A program made the position numbers and the translations under genes. Positions 21,733-33,726 of a stretch of 64,000 bases of DNA are shown one piece after another. The DNA is from Laetiporus sulphureus 93-53. Its lineage: Eukaryota > Basidiomycota > Agaricomycetes > Polyporales > Laetiporaceae. Positions within the stretch are counted from its first letter, which is position 1. The number at the start of each line of letters is the position of its first letter. The stretch lies in contig NW_024468591.1 in the NCBI RefSeq assembly GCF_001632365.1, positions 35,512 to 99,511 of the forward strand, in the 5' to 3' direction. The notes beneath the pieces were generated by a model. It saw only the letters and a program-made list of their open reading frames with translations. It was not told where the DNA came from and searched no databases.

Positions 21733-22479
21733 GGTTGCTATGTTGAATCGTTGGAGGGACGCCGAACCTAGCTGATGGCGGCGAAAAATTCATTCTGCGG
21801 AATCCGGAGTGCATGCCATCATGCACGTCCAGTGACATTCATAACAAGGATAGGCCTATATCATTGACATATCACCCACTTAAGCCTGGAATGCAGACAT
21901 CCGCTAGATGCACCTGGAGCTCACAGACTCACCAATGGAGCTGTCCAGGGATGAGCTTGGGCATCAGGTCTATTGTTTGATGCTGGACAATTGAGTGTTC
22001 AAGGTTGCCGATTGTCTATGTCACCTAATTGTCGGACAAGGGCTTATTGTCTGTTTTGTCGAAGATTCTATTAAATTCTGCAACCCTCATAACCTTATAG
22101 TCTTCCACAGCGTTGGTCGCATAATCACATAATCGCATAGCTGCACATGCATCCTGTCAGGCCACAGCACCGCATTCAGCATCAATATCTCCCGCATACT
22201 ATGTGTGTCCTTTTTTCTCCTGAAAGGCTATTTCCACTTTGTCCATCTCCTGGCTGACGTGTTTTTGCTCCAGAGGCAATTTCTCCCACTGCCACCATGG
22301 CTGTTCTCCTCAGTTCCATGAAAATAATCCCCAACGCCATGGCTGTACTCCTCAGTTCCACGGAAATGATCCTCAAGCCCAATGGAGAAGTGACATGAAT
22401 TGGTCGTGATGGCTACAACTTGCGCGAAGTGCTGCACTGGAAAGATTCAATCTATAACATTGTACAGGTGCGTACATTG
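21733..22479. other. No recognised gene
   Basis: Only short frames. A few short direct repeats near 22,300-22,380 (AAT.ATCC.CAA.CCCATGG-like) occur. No RNA gene or element end was recognised. Confidence 0.4.
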
Positions 22480-22804
22480 TTGTCATAATCACTCTATGAA
22501 CATGCAATTTGGAAATTGACTATCCAACAGAGTACAATTCACAAGCTTGCAGACACACATTTGCAGATGCAGCTACCATTTTCAAGGCAAGACATCAGTG
22601 AGCTCCAAGTTGTCTATGCATCAGTTTGTGGTTTGCCAAGTGAATTCATGCATAGTAAATTAAGAACTCTATCCGCAGGCAGCAGAAGAATATCCATTTC
22701 TCACCAGATACGAAGGGAATTGGGCAAGTGCTGACCTCCTGCGTGTATATCTAAAGAACAAGTCAGCCACTTTGAAGAAGAAAGCAGCGGCGAGCTCTGA
22801 GTGA
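22480..22804 (+). CDS. Agaricomycete orphan protein fragment
   Basis: Two exon-like parts: 22516 onward (STIHKLADTHLQMQLPFSRQ) and, after a probable short intron ending TCCGCAG near 22,679, EYPFLTRYEGNWASADLLRV then a Lys-rich end, stopping at 22802-22804. I recognise the YPFL..YE.NWA..DLLR.YLKN pattern from many Agaricomycete proteins of unknown role. It is probably the C-terminal end of a longer gene whose 5' part is not evident. Confidence 0.4.
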
Positions 22805-25308
22805 GACATGAGTTGGGCTCCGCTGTCTGGGTTGTTAGAATGTACCATGAAGATGGCTTTGGGTTGAGGGGTTAATTTCCAGTTTAGAATGCGGGCTGTC
22901 AGAGCAATGGAATTGAGCAATGGAATCTCATGCAAGGCTTTGCATCCCTTAGAGAAAGTGCGAGCGGGCAGTGGTATCGTGGACGTGGAATGGGTGCCAT
23001 CTTTAGATTCGCATAGGTTGTTGGAGGCGGTGGAGCACTTGCTTCAGCCGCTGCTCGTTAGGACACGCTGTTGAGCTGATAGCGACAGTCGCACTTTCCC
23101 CCTTCACCTCGCACGTCTTCCCACTTTCATCGACCATCATCTCAATATGCATATGCGTGATTGCCAACTAGTGATCGTTGATGAAAATGAGAAGTTGACC
23201 GAGTAGGGATCACGCAGGAGAGTGATGCCATGATGAGCTGCTACATCCCCAGTGAGGCCAGATGGGTGAGCAGGCATCGAAACGACAGGCAGCTTTTTAC
23301 AGCTCACGAATGACTATGTTTCAGAAATTCAAGATCCGGTTTGGGAACAAGTCGGCGACCGATATGAGCGTGCACTGCTTTGTGAATGGTCAGCTCATCA
23401 CGAGGGAGTTGGTCAAGTCTTACAAGTCATGAAGCCTCAAGGGTATGTGCATCTGTGGGTGCACGGTCAGGCTATTCATGTTCTCAAATGTTACATACTT
23501 CCACTCAACAACGACACTCAACTATGTGCACGGCCTGCTCACCTCAGGGTTTGCTTCGTTGTACCATCCATGAGACTCGTCTCTGTCGCATGTATGATCA
23601 CCAGAACTGTGGTTAGTGTCTTTCTCAATTTTCTTTGGCTATCCGATCTGACAATACTCTGTAGAGAAGAGTTCAAACGCATCACAGAAGGCTTATTGGA
23701 CGCTCTTGACTTCACTCGAACTACTGGACTCAGCAGCCAGCATACGAGTTACGAGCAGGGTGGTGGCTGGGGCGTGCTGAGAGAGGCGGGACTTCTTCAC
23801 CAGGTATGTTGCCCCTTCAAATCGTGGTGCTCCCTTCACCTACACCAAGGCGCAGCCACGAAGGCCTCTTGTTGGACTTCGAAGAAGCGATGACGCATGA
23901 ATTCCCCATCCTGTCCTCCCTCTTCTCGATGCACCGCGATGATATGCCGAGTGAGCTGCTCCCGCTGAACGTGTACTACAACACGTCCACGCACTTCCTC
24001 TGGATTGGAGACAGAACAAGACAGCTGAATGGCGTGCATGTTGAGTACTTCCGCGGGATCAGGAACCAATCTGGATTAAGGTGGGGCCTAGCATGGCTGC
24101 AGATGAGCTCGTCCGGCTACTCGACAGTGAGTTGTCAAGCATGCATGAATGCTGACATGGTTGTTGATGGTTGTACGATGCTAGTCGGAGCCCAAACCGG
24201 AAAGCGGGCAAGGTTATGCTGATCACTTGCTATGGTGCGGCGAAGGTGAGCAGAATGCGCGAAAAGACAGCGCATATATTGACGGAGTATATGAAGATCG
24301 AGAGTCACTTAGCCGGCCACATCAATAGTGTGCAGCTATGCGGACATCCCGTTGCTTGGATCTGTGATCCCATGCTCGGCAAGTACGTTCCACGGTTTTT
24401 TTCACATGAACTTTGAACACCCGACTGACGTGACACACCACGTAGCACACTGACTTCCTCGAGCGGGCTCAAGACGTGCAATTTCGGCACGATCAACAGC
24501 GAGCTGACCACATGTATGCGAATCCACGCTGAGTGCAACTCGCACATGAACGGCGTGAGCTTCGAGTTCACCGGAGAGCTGAGCGAGGATGGGTTCAGTG
24601 TCACTGAGTGCCTGGGGGGTAGCATGGAGCTCACCAGGTGCATTGTGGTGCGATGTGTGCAGGGTGATGCACATTGACATTGTGTTCGGTCCAGTCGTTC
24701 TGCGATTCTCGCCTGAACTTTGAGCAATCATTGGGTAAGTCCAGTGGCAGTCCCCGAAAGGTCTGGATGTGTACACTGATCAAATAAACCAGATGTCGCA
24801 TTCCTCATCTCAAATCACTACAACAGGAGGCGGGTCAGACGCAAGCGTGCGGACAGCGACGTGCTCTATGCTGAGCTCAGTGGTCGCAAGTTCTCATGAG
24901 AGCTTTCTGTGCATTGTTCGTGCTATTTCATCCATCCTGAAACATCACAGCGCATGGATACGAACAGCTGGCATGGACAGTACCAATGTAATCATGGATA
25001 CCGGTACATCTAAAACATAATCTGATTTCTCTATTGATGGTCCCTACACCAGCTTGCAGCATGACGGCTATCGTCCTCTTCATCATGTAAGTTGGATTTT
25101 CAGAGCTGTCTTCGCGAGACTGATGCATACAAGTGTTGTCAAAGAAGGTAGAGTGCAGAACCTGCTCCAGGTGCCGTTCTAATATGTTCTTGTTCTTAAA
25201 CAATGAAACCTAACATGGCTATCAGTGCAGGTTCGACTCTGTGGTTGGTCTATGATTTCTTCGAGCTTTATTTTTCTTTAAATTGGATGCGGTTTAGATG
25301 TGCGCACA
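22805..25308. other. Decayed or unidentified coding region
   Basis: Several plus-strand frames (22889-23074, 23429-23893, 23806-24222, 24171-24416, and about 24,440-24,680) are protein-like, for example LPLNVYYNTSTHFLWIGDRT near 23,970. They change phase repeatedly and no family is recognised. They may be one or two broken genes. Confidence 0.3.
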
Positions 25309-25490
25309 GCAGTGGCTGCATCTCAAATAGGCAGTGGGCACCCATGCCACCGCAGCAGTGGCTGCATCTCAAATCGGCAGTGGGCACCCATGCCACTGCA
25401 GCAGTGGCTGCATCTCAAATCGGCAGTGGGCACCCATGCCACCGCAGCAGTGGCTGCATCTCAAATAGACAGTGGGCGCTCCATCAAAGA
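25309..25490. repeat. 46-bp minisatellite, four units (repeat copy B)
   Basis: Units start at 25309, 25355, 25401 and 25447, a strict 46-bp period, and match the units at 13197-13334. Confidence 0.9.
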
Positions 25491-25917
25491 TCCCATCAGA
25501 CTGGCCCTAAACTGGAGGCCTTGAATTACCCGCAGATCTGCTACGGGCGCCTCTTCTCTCTCACTTCTGCTCCACCTCCTAGGCTTTCTTTGTGCACGCA
25601 CCTTAGTGTAATAATGTAGCATCTAATGGACTCAACATAGTGTAGACTTGTGTAGACTTAGCGTGGACGTTAGCCGTGGACGTTAGCGTAGACTTGTTTA
25701 GAATGACCATTCATGACTATTGACAACTACATCACGATCGTGTTATGACCTGTCTCAAATTAGAGAGAAAGGATGGATACAAAAATGAGGAATCGTCAGC
25801 GCAGGGAGCACTACTCACGTCGGTCACTTAACGGGTCGCATCACCCAGCACAGGCGAAGTCTCTGCGGCGAAGGAGGAGGGAGGGAGTGAGACTCATATC
25901 GGTCACATAATGGGTCG
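25309..25917. repeat. Dispersed repeat copy B, left part
   Basis: Matches 13,243-13,780 with minor differences, through CATAATGGGTCG. There the match stops abruptly and resumes 1203 bp later at 27121. Copy A has only 31 bp at this point. Confidence 0.8.
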
Positions 25918-26450
25918 ATACACGGTGGAAGCCCGACAGCGATGCGCATCATCATGCTCCACCCATTTATCCCACGCATCATATGCAGCCTGCCCCTCAG
26001 CTGGTGCAACGCCCTCATCGACTGGATGCCCATACCAGCCCTACTTGAGATGCGCGAAATCGTGGGCACACTCGACAGTGTTAGCAACACCATTTATGCA
26101 GAGAAGAAGGCTGCAATGGATGGGCGCGCCACGAAGGGTGCACTTGCGGGCGCTGACCTTGGTCCGCTCATAAGCATCGTGCGTGCGTCCCTTCTCCGCC
26201 ACTCACCATCCACACTGAACTCCCCAACCAGTGAAGGCAAGTTCGTCCTCCTCGGATGCCGACCGACTCACTGAGGTCGAGCTCCTCTGACAGATGAAGT
26301 GAGCACTGCCGCACCATGCCAGCGATGCCAGACTGACCGGCGCTTGGGCAGCATCTTTGAGGCATTCGAGACGACCACCGTCGCCATCGCGCGCGTCTTC
26401 TACATCCTCGCAACACACCCTGACACGCGAAACTGAAGCCTGCGTGCAAG
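25918..26450 (+). pseudogene. Cytochrome P450 gene fragment
   Basis: One frame (25942-26274) includes DWMPIPALLEMREIVGTLDS and IYAEKKAAMDG, as in the region before the I helix of fungal P450s. After a stop a further stretch reads IFEAFETTTVAIARVFYILA then THPDTR, the I-helix (ETT) segment. The fragment lacks the N-terminal membrane anchor, ExxR and the heme-binding Cys loop, and has internal stops, so it is an isolated internal piece. It lies within the 1.2-kb block that interrupts repeat copy B. Confidence 0.7.
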
Positions 26451-26559
26451 CAGGTGAAAGCTGGTGAAAGCTGGTGAAGTGGAGAAGAAGGAGGTGCCTC
26501 AAACTGGGAAAGAGTACAGTGCGTACATTCAACCTCTGCTCCTTCACTATGGCTCATAA

Positions 26560-27120
26560 GCTCTGCAGACATTTGGTACAATAAATGGGCTGGTGGGGAC
26601 CGTGAGGATAGTTATTCAAAGTATGTTTTGTTGCAAAGTCGTTCGTGACGGCTTTCCCTAACGCCTGCTTTCGTTCAGCAAGGTCAAGTCGCAGACGCGT
26701 TGCAACATCACGCGCGAACATGACGGGTGTGAAGTACTGTTGTCCCTTTTTTGTGTGGAGATGCTGTCTGTATGGCTGGGAATGCGAGTATCTGCATATG
26801 CTCATGGACCCATCGACCACACTGCCGGACATGTCGAAGGACTGCTTTGCATGCGACAAGTTCGCAGACTATCGAGATGATATGGGTGGTGTGGGTAGCT
26901 TTCAGAGGCAGAACCGCATGCTATATATTGGGCGGATCAAGGAGACGGGCACAGACATGGAGACGGAGGAGGTTGTGAGGAGGCATTTCAAGGAGTGGGG
27001 AGAGATTGAAAAAAGTGCGTCCATCTACATTGGCCCCTTCCTTCGGTACACTAACAATCATGTGCACCGACTTGATATTACAGTTCGAGTGCTGCAGTAC
27101 CGCAGCATCACATTCGTGAC
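26560..27120 (+). pseudogene. Cwc2 (RRM/CCCH splicing factor) gene fragment
   Basis: The first exon piece reads IWYNKWAGGDREDSYS. A likely intron (about 26,617-26,680) follows, then SQTRCNI. After a frameshift near 26,700 it reads CCLYGWECEYLHML (the CCCH finger), DMSKDCFACDKFADYRDDMG, then GSFQRQNRMLYIGRIKETG and HFKEWGEIEK, the start of the RRM. The last piece, VLQYRSITFVTNL, ends exactly where repeat sequence resumes. Cwc2 is a conserved spliceosome component near the catalytic RNA. This copy is truncated at both ends and frameshifted, so it is a captured or duplicated fragment, not the working gene. Confidence 0.85.
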
Positions 27121-27305
27121 GAACCTACGATGGATGCGAATGTGAACGCGAACGCTTCAGTCAAGAATGTCATCAGCACAGGGAACGGTCGTTGAATGGG
27201 TCGAGCATACGCGAAGTCTCTGCGAACGTCGGATGCGAAGGCTTCAGTCGAAAGCGGAAATGGGACGCTAACAATGTCGCCTAAGGTTCGCACCTTTCAC
27301 CATCT
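27121..27305. repeat. Dispersed repeat copy B, right part
   Basis: Matches 13,812-13,991 from GAACCTACGATGGATG to TTCGCACCTTTCACCATCT. Confidence 0.8.
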
Positions 27306-28355
27306 TCATAGATGTTCACGATCATTTAGCACCGTTGGCTGCCAGAGTTCCATTCACCCTTTGGAGACGTGAAATGGATAGCGCCTGAAAGGAATCGTAG
27401 GGTGCGTAACAGATTTCTAGGAGTTGAGACATGCATGTTGACTGATCTTTCCTCCACACCTGCTTTCTAGCAGTTGTCGATGTTCGATCTCGTGCCTTCG
27501 CCTGCAACATATGACGAGGAATATGCGACCATACAGCTTTGCAGCACCAACAACAGCGATCCGGAGGAGCAAGACTGCGGACCATCACCGCGAATGCCTT
27601 CGAAGTCACCGCGGAAGCATTGACGAGGGAATTGGCATTGGAAACAGGCTGAAAGAGGACAGGCAAGAGGGACCCGAACCTCGGAAGAAGGCCGCTTTGG
27701 AGGTCACTGACGAATCGACGAATTCGGTGAAGAAGCGCAAATTTGTCGATAGAGATGGTGTATTGGCAAACATAAACATCAATGACGCCGCCCCACCATA
27801 TCGACCTGTGGCTAAGGCGTGCTAATGTGCTCTCATAATTGTCATTTTTGTAAGAGCGATGCCTGCGAAGAGTGTCAATGCCTGTATCATAGCATTGCGC
27901 GTTGTGAGCTTGTTCGAAATGATATCGGACTGAGACGCTATATACAGCCATCGGGCGCTTGAGAGCTAGTCCAACTGTCGCCTCGCCTCGCCTCACCCGC
28001 CGCCGCGGCGGTCTATTGTCATGAGCAGCGTAGTCGATCATGCCGTCAAACCTACTACTGGGCGACATAAACTCGCCCCGTGCGAACGTGTCGAGGAGCC
28101 TGATCCAGGCGGCCAAACAGCTATTAGCCGCTTGTACTCAAACGGGAGGCTCACTGTTCTTCCATACTGCCACATGCATTCTGATTCCAGCAGGCCCATT
28201 GCTCCGACCGTCCCTAAACATCTCCAGTGCGGCCTTCAGACGATCCTGGACTCCAGAAGGGGACGGTTAAGAGCAAAGTGAACAACTTTATATTGCCTCG
28301 CGATATTCCCAATATCAAGCAATACACAAGCGTCCACATAGTCTTACCCTGCGAC
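27306..28355. other. No assignable gene; possible coding remnant at 27,481-27,825
   Basis: Plus-strand frame 27511-27825 ends in a basic segment (SVKKRKFVDRDGVLANININ) that looks like a genuine C-terminus, but no family is recognised and upstream exons are not evident. The long minus frame 27322-28116 has unremarkable composition and overlaps it, so it is more likely a chance frame. Confidence 0.3.
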
Positions 28356-29958
28356 TCACCGCGCACCCTCGATGACTATCGGCTGACTCTCGTCCTGCAC
28401 GCCTAGCGGCGGCGCCTGCTGCGTTCGAGACATAGCCGCCCCGAGCGCTTGTGTGCGGAATGCCAGTCCCCGCGTCTTCTCAATGACAGATTGATACACG
28501 GGGAGGGACGGGCGGTTGATTTCGATGACATTCTGCGGCAATGGCATTGAGTCGACGGAACACGCGACAATACCAAGGCAATCGTCACCTTTTCGAGATC
28601 GATCTTCGCATCGGCACCCATTCGGGTGTCGCGAATGAGGTTGACGATCCACTTTTCACCCTCATCCTTTGAGAGATTGAGCCGTTCCGAAAGATCGCTG
28701 CGGGAAGATATCGGTGACAGGAGGCTCTACAAACCAGCTCGTCGACGAACCTGATATCGATCCTCTGGTGAATTCGGCAGTACGCCTCACTGATCAGATA
28801 ACGCGCATTGTCCATGAACTCGTCCCGGAACTCGCCCAGGAAGAAGTCATTTGCTGCGACCTGTTCCGCTAGGCTGAGTTCCCGCTGCGCCGCCTCAAAG
28901 TCAAACTCGACATAGAGCTCTTTTAAGAATGCAGTGATGGGGTCCTCGTACTGGTACTCCTCCATCTGGATGACCTTGACGATCTCGCGGATAGAGTTGC
29001 GCACGCGAGAGGATGACGCGCCCGATGCGGATTTTCGCGAGAGCACGGCAGCGCTGACGAGGTAGCGCAGAACCCACGGACATGACGTCTGGATTGTGTT
29101 GAGATATGTGGGTGAAAGGAATGTCTCGAGGAGGAGTGTGCGTCCCTGAGGGTGATTGAAGTATACGAAGAGCGACCAGTGCAGCAGCCAGGTCCGCGAG
29201 TGCAGCTGCGTGAGCGCGGGGTCGGTCGTCGTCGACGAGGGAGCGGTCGCGAATGCGGGGACGACGGGCGAGCGTGAGTCAATTGCCTCACGAAGGCTGT
29301 TGAGCTCCTCGAGCGCAACGTCCCACTTGCCGGTAAGAATGTCACATGCGAGCTTTCCCCAGTGGGCGGAAATGGTGAGGTCGGGATCGGTGGAGAGCAC
29401 GCGGAAGTGGTATAGGTAGTCGGCGGCACCGCTGTAGTTGCCATAGGTGTATTGGAATTGTCCGAAGTTGTACAGGGCATTAATTTGTTCGAGGGTGACC
29501 TACCAACTGCGGGTCAGCAAAATTCGAGGGGTTAGCAAAAACGGCATACACCGTAATGATCCTTCAGATAATGGAGGTTCTGGTTCTTGTCTTGTCGCAG
29601 AGATTGTGCGACCTCTGGATTTTCAATGACATTCAATACCGCCTGCGCCTCCAGCTGCAAACGTTCATTTGTCGAAACTGCCTTCTCGCGCTTCTCGGCG
29701 AACTCTGCGAGAGTTCAATATGATCCAAAAGGACTAGACGCAGGATTCACCTTCTGGGACCTCCTGGTCTGGGTACAGCTGCTGGAACAAGCTCACAGCA
29801 TAGTCCACCATGTTCGTCTCCTTCGCAAGTTCATACTGGGCTGCCTGCACGTCCTCGACCGGGAAAAGCTCGCTCTCGACAAGGTGGGCGAGGAGCGGAA
29901 ATACCAGATGGCGATCGCAGTATGGAATGACGGTCCTCGTGAGGTCGTACTCGGCCAT
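28356..29958 (-). CDS. Translation initiation factor eIF3 subunit e (Int6)
   Basis: Five exons: 29958-29751, 29704-29550, 29499-28751, 28697-28589 and 28532-28356. All introns have GT-AG ends and total coding is 1398 nt (465 residues, close to the usual eIF3e length). The start [20 protein letters not shown] is the typical eIF3e N-terminus. Characteristic parts are [39 protein letters not shown] and the C-terminal PCI/winged-helix end ([20 protein letters not shown] then KIDLEKNVIEIN and [10 protein letters not shown]). The subunit belongs to the eIF3 complex, which recruits mRNA to the 40S ribosome in the cytoplasm. It is divergently transcribed from the Mpdu1-like gene with 179 bp between start codons. 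No defect is seen. Confidence 0.93.
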
Positions 29959-30137
29959 GGCGGAGGATAATGGCGACGTTGGTCGGAAGAGGAGCGAGTG
30001 CGTTCAAGGCAGAAAATTCGTCCTTCCAGATTGGTAAATGCAGTGGGCGCGTCGACGGGCGCCTACGCGTGGTGAACAGACACGTACGCGACCACGAGTA
30101 AGCTGCTGCCCATTACCACCATCTCTCCCACCTCGAA
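29959..30137. promoter_or_regulatory. Divergent promoter between eIF3e and the Mpdu1-like gene
   Basis: Only 179 bp separates two start codons pointing away from each other, so promoter elements must be shared or interleaved. No clear TATA box was seen. Confidence 0.55.
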
Positions 30138-31136
30138 ATGACAACTATTACGCGCAATCTTCCTTGGTTCATCAAAGACCTCGGAGTGGCTGTCGTTGGC
30201 GAGGTGAGTCGGAGGGAAACGCACCTTTTGGGCTGTAGTTTACGAGTGTTTGCAAGAAATGCTACACGTTGCTCGTCGAGGATTTGGATTTTGCCGACGT
30301 CGAGTGCTTGAAGTATTCTCTTTCTAAGGGGCTGGGCGTTGGCATTGTCATAGGAGGCTCCATCATGAAAGTGCCCCAATTAGTCCTCAGTGAGTCCCGT
30401 GGTACCATGCTGCACCCAGAAAAGCTGACTTGTCGCAGTTGTGTCGGCGCGTTCTGCTCGTGGCCTGTCGTTGACCGCATATGTCCTGGAAACACTCTCG
30501 TATGCGATTACCCTCGCTTATTCCTATCGCAACCATTTCCCCTTCTCGACCTACGGCGAGAACCTCTTTCTCACCATTCAAAATGTCATCATAACGTTCC
30601 TCATAATCTACTATCCTTCCTCCCCCCGGTTGACGCGGAATAAGCCATCCACGCACCGCCTGGGCATCGCCATACTCTCCACGCTTGCCGTCGCCATTTC
30701 ACTCTTCTACCTGCCGACGACCACCCTGGCTCCTCTGCAGCTGGCCACGCTCCCTCTCTCGCTCTTCTCCAAGTTTCCCCAAATCCAGCAGAACTATCGC
30801 ACAAAGAGTACCGGGCAGCTCTCAGCGTTCGCCGTCATCTCGCAGATCGGCGGCTGCCTCGCGCGCCTCTTCACCACTGCCACGGAGGTCGGCGATCCGC
30901 TCGTGAGCGCCGGCTTCGCGCTCGCGCTCCTGCTGAACTGCGTCGTAGGCGCACAGCTGTGGATGTACTGGGGCGCGGATGTGAAAGAAGACCTGGCTCG
31001 CGTGCCGACGATAGGCATCACGGAGAAGGATAGACACTGGCAGCCGGAGAGCCCCAAGGTCGAGGTGGTCGTCCCTCCGCAGTCACCCTCGATGAGGCAG
31101 CCTGCGGGCCGGAAGTGGGCGAGAAAGGTAGATTGA
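30138..31136 (+). CDS. Mannose-P-dolichol utilisation protein (Mpdu1/Lec35-like PQ-loop)
   Basis: Exons 30138-30203, 30257-30389 and about 30439-31136 give 298 residues. The protein has multiple membrane segments and two PQ-loop repeats: GIVIGGSIMKVPQLVL in the first and SLFSKFPQIQQNYRTKSTGQ in the second. Mpdu1/Lec35 proteins lie in the ER membrane and are needed for use of dolichol-phosphate mannose and glucose in glycan and GPI-anchor assembly. The C-terminus is hydrophilic (from about residue 250). It converges with the oxidoreductase gene on the right. The last intron border may be off by one base. Confidence 0.88.
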
Positions 31137-31273
31137 GTGCGATAAGCTAGCCTGTTTAACCTATTTGTGCGATTTTGATCATCACCGCTATGTTGCCGGA
31201 TCATGACTGAGAGATATGTTCTATGTCTCCTATTTGACTTTTCTACCGTCATCACGAAGCCTATTTTGTCGCA

Positions 31274-33198
31274 TTACTCTGCTGCTGCGTGCGAGCAGAG
31301 TGCTCTCCAGCCCGGCGGATACACCATGTCTATCATCCGCGGTGCGCTATGAGCGTCTGACAACGTACAACGTACGAAAACGAGAACACGTACGAATTCG
31401 TATGTCTTGACGGCATCCTGGTACGTGCTGAGTATCGCAGCGCGTCTCGGCGACTGCTGCACTTCGTCGACGATTGTTGATAGCTCGGAGTAGAATGGAT
31501 CGTCCTGAGTTCGACGACAGTGGGTGCAATGCACGTCTGTGCAAATATGGGACATACCTCTGGGAAGTGAATAATTTCTGCCGGACGCACACAATTTTTA
31601 ACTCGCCGTGCACACTGAAATCGGATTGCTAGCATACCTTCTGTTTCTATACCTGGTCGGCGGACAGACAACACGGGGTTGTTGTATGGGTCCATCAATT
31701 TGAGCCGGTACCCATCCGCATAGATCTCAAACTCGGTGTCATATGTGGTTCCTACATCTTCTCAGCATCGTTTCATTTCGACGGTGAAGAGACAGCGCAG
31801 ACCGTGCAGAGCGATGACATGCGTCAGCGACCCAACCGCTCCATTCGTGTACTTCCATGATGCGTTGGTCAGGCGGGGGAGCCTGTTCTCGGGAGGGACC
31901 AGGCTCTCGTCGAACCGCTGCGCTTTGAGGTGACCAGGCGGCTCATAATGCTCGACCGTGTGCGCTGTGACGGACGGGAGCGAGACATCCCCGCCGAAAT
32001 ATCGGGAAAGATCACCTGCAATATAGAAACAACTGAATCTGCGGGTTTAGGTAGACAGAGCAGATAAGTTGATGTACAGAAGTGTGTCGCTTGTTCCACA
32101 ATGGCTATCAAAAAATATGAATTGCTTGATGCTTCGTTGGAATGCATTTTGGAGAAACTTACGGCCGCCCGAAGATGCTTTGTTCCACCAAGACTGATTA
32201 TATGATGTTAGTTTGCCATGTGAATCAAAGGAACGCGTTTCTCACGAGTTTCCTTGCGTATTCGCTGAGTGTATGTCATGATCACTGCGGGCAGTGTGGA
32301 ACATGCAATCATACTAAGCCATCACGTATCTTGCATTGGTGCCCATTACAATGAGGTTATTCTCTTGAATGATCCGCCTAAGTGTCGCATCACGGTTGGA
32401 ATCAGTCCACCCTGCACAAAATCAGCGGAGCTCGTACACTCACTTCATCATCTGCACCGCTGCGAGACATTTATATTATCGGATGAAAACTTACGTCTAC
32501 AGCCTACCTGCAGAGTATCGTAGCATGTATCCTACGGTGACAAGGACTTGGCGCTTCTGCAGCTCGGCAGCCACACGCCAGCATGCGTCGGCGGGCCCAC
32601 AGCTGACTGGCTTCTCCACAAAGAGAGCACAGCTGGAAAACGCACGCACGAGCTGCAGCTCCAGGTCGCTGCCTGGCGCGTCGCTCCCGCGGACAAAGGG
32701 CGGGACACCCACGATGGCGAGCCTGACGTTTCGCTTGTTAGACATGACAGCGATGGACCGTTCGTTTGTGCTCACTGGGGGGTCTCGGGCAAGGCGTTCG
32801 CGGCTTCACTCACTGTCGAAAAGATCTTACAATCGGCGTATGCAGAAGCGGCAGGACCAGATAGCTTGGTCTTGAGCTGTGCGGCTGCACGGTCTGTGTC
32901 CGGATCAATCAAGCATAAGACCTTGAGGTTTGACCCGAGTTTCCTGGAGAGTTGGTGAATATCACAATAGGAAATCCTGCACAGATCCATTGACCGTTCG
33001 AGCCGTAAAGTCTAGCCATCGTGACTGATTAGAGTTCGCGCGCAATAACTGCACTGAGACGATTCACGAACATGATTCCACGGACCCTCGACAGAGCCTA
33101 CGATTGCTGGCATGGGGCTGGTGATTCACAATACAGGACAAGGTGGACGAACCGAAATTGATCTCCCCTGCGCCTATGAGCAGGACGTTGAAGGACAT
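31274..33198 (-). CDS. Gfo/Idh/MocA-family NAD(P)-dependent oxidoreductase
   Basis: Starts MSFNVLLIGAGEINFG at 33198 with a Rossmann GxGxxxxG-type loop. Many short introns follow. Recognisable parts are LKVLCLIDPDTDRAAAQL, CALFVEKPVSCGPAD (the EKP motif of the family), VTVGYMLRYSA, WWNKASSGG, IVEQATHFC, WKYTNGAVGSLTHVIALHG and FEIYADGYRLKLMDPYNNP. It ends with DDPFYSELSTIVDEVQ and a stop at 31274 if the final stretch is unspliced; an alternative last exon is possible after TYEF. The family oxidises or reduces sugars and related substrates; the substrate here is unknown. One exon border, near 32,300, could not be settled, so integrity is likely but not proven. Confidence 0.8.
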
Positions 33199-33726
33199 TG
33201 CAGCAAGAGTGGTGGCGATAGCTCAGGATCGCACGTGAGATTGCAGTATCGCTACACTGACAGACATGCGCTGCGATCATGATAAGGCATGCTATCCTCG
33301 CGTGCTGCTAAACGTTCACATGCGGCGGGGAGGCATCAGACAATATTCTCTGCCAACAAGTTGCTTTCAAGACAACAGCGGACACGGAGCACTTGCTACC
33401 GTATAGGCACCACGAAACACGCATGTACGAAAGGAAAGACATGCAAAGGTTGGAAGAGTCAACGATATGAATCAACGGGCAACGCGGAGAAAGCTCGACG
33501 TTGGGCGGGACGCCCGCCACCGTATGTCGGGGCGCACGTGACGGAAAAAGTCGAGGAGTGGCGGCGCTGCAACGGTTCTAGCGATACAGCCTTGCCATGA
33601 TCCTGCGCACCTCATTATAAGGTTGCCCGTCTAACTCGATTGGCGTCCTGTCCTGGTATCCTTGAGGAGTAAGTTTTTTGAAACTGCGCACGACGGCGTG
33701 ACGACACGTGGGTTGTTCCAAGTACA
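33199..33726. other. Intergenic, no recognised feature
   Basis: This lies between the oxidoreductase start and the membrane-protein start, which diverge, so it probably contains both promoters. A short frame at 33289-33600 has no recognisable content. Confidence 0.5.

Noticed and set aside
26203..26581. Minus-strand frames opposite the P450 fragment
   Set aside because: They are shadows of the plus-strand P450 and Cwc2 coding pieces and contain no family motif.
27322..28116. 264-codon minus-strand frame
   Set aside because: No recognisable motif, no splice logic, and it overlaps a more protein-like plus-strand remnant; probably a chance frame.
30387..31255. Minus-strand frames opposite the Mpdu1-like gene
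   Set aside because: The plus strand has clear PQ-loop motifs and matched introns; the antisense frames are shadows.
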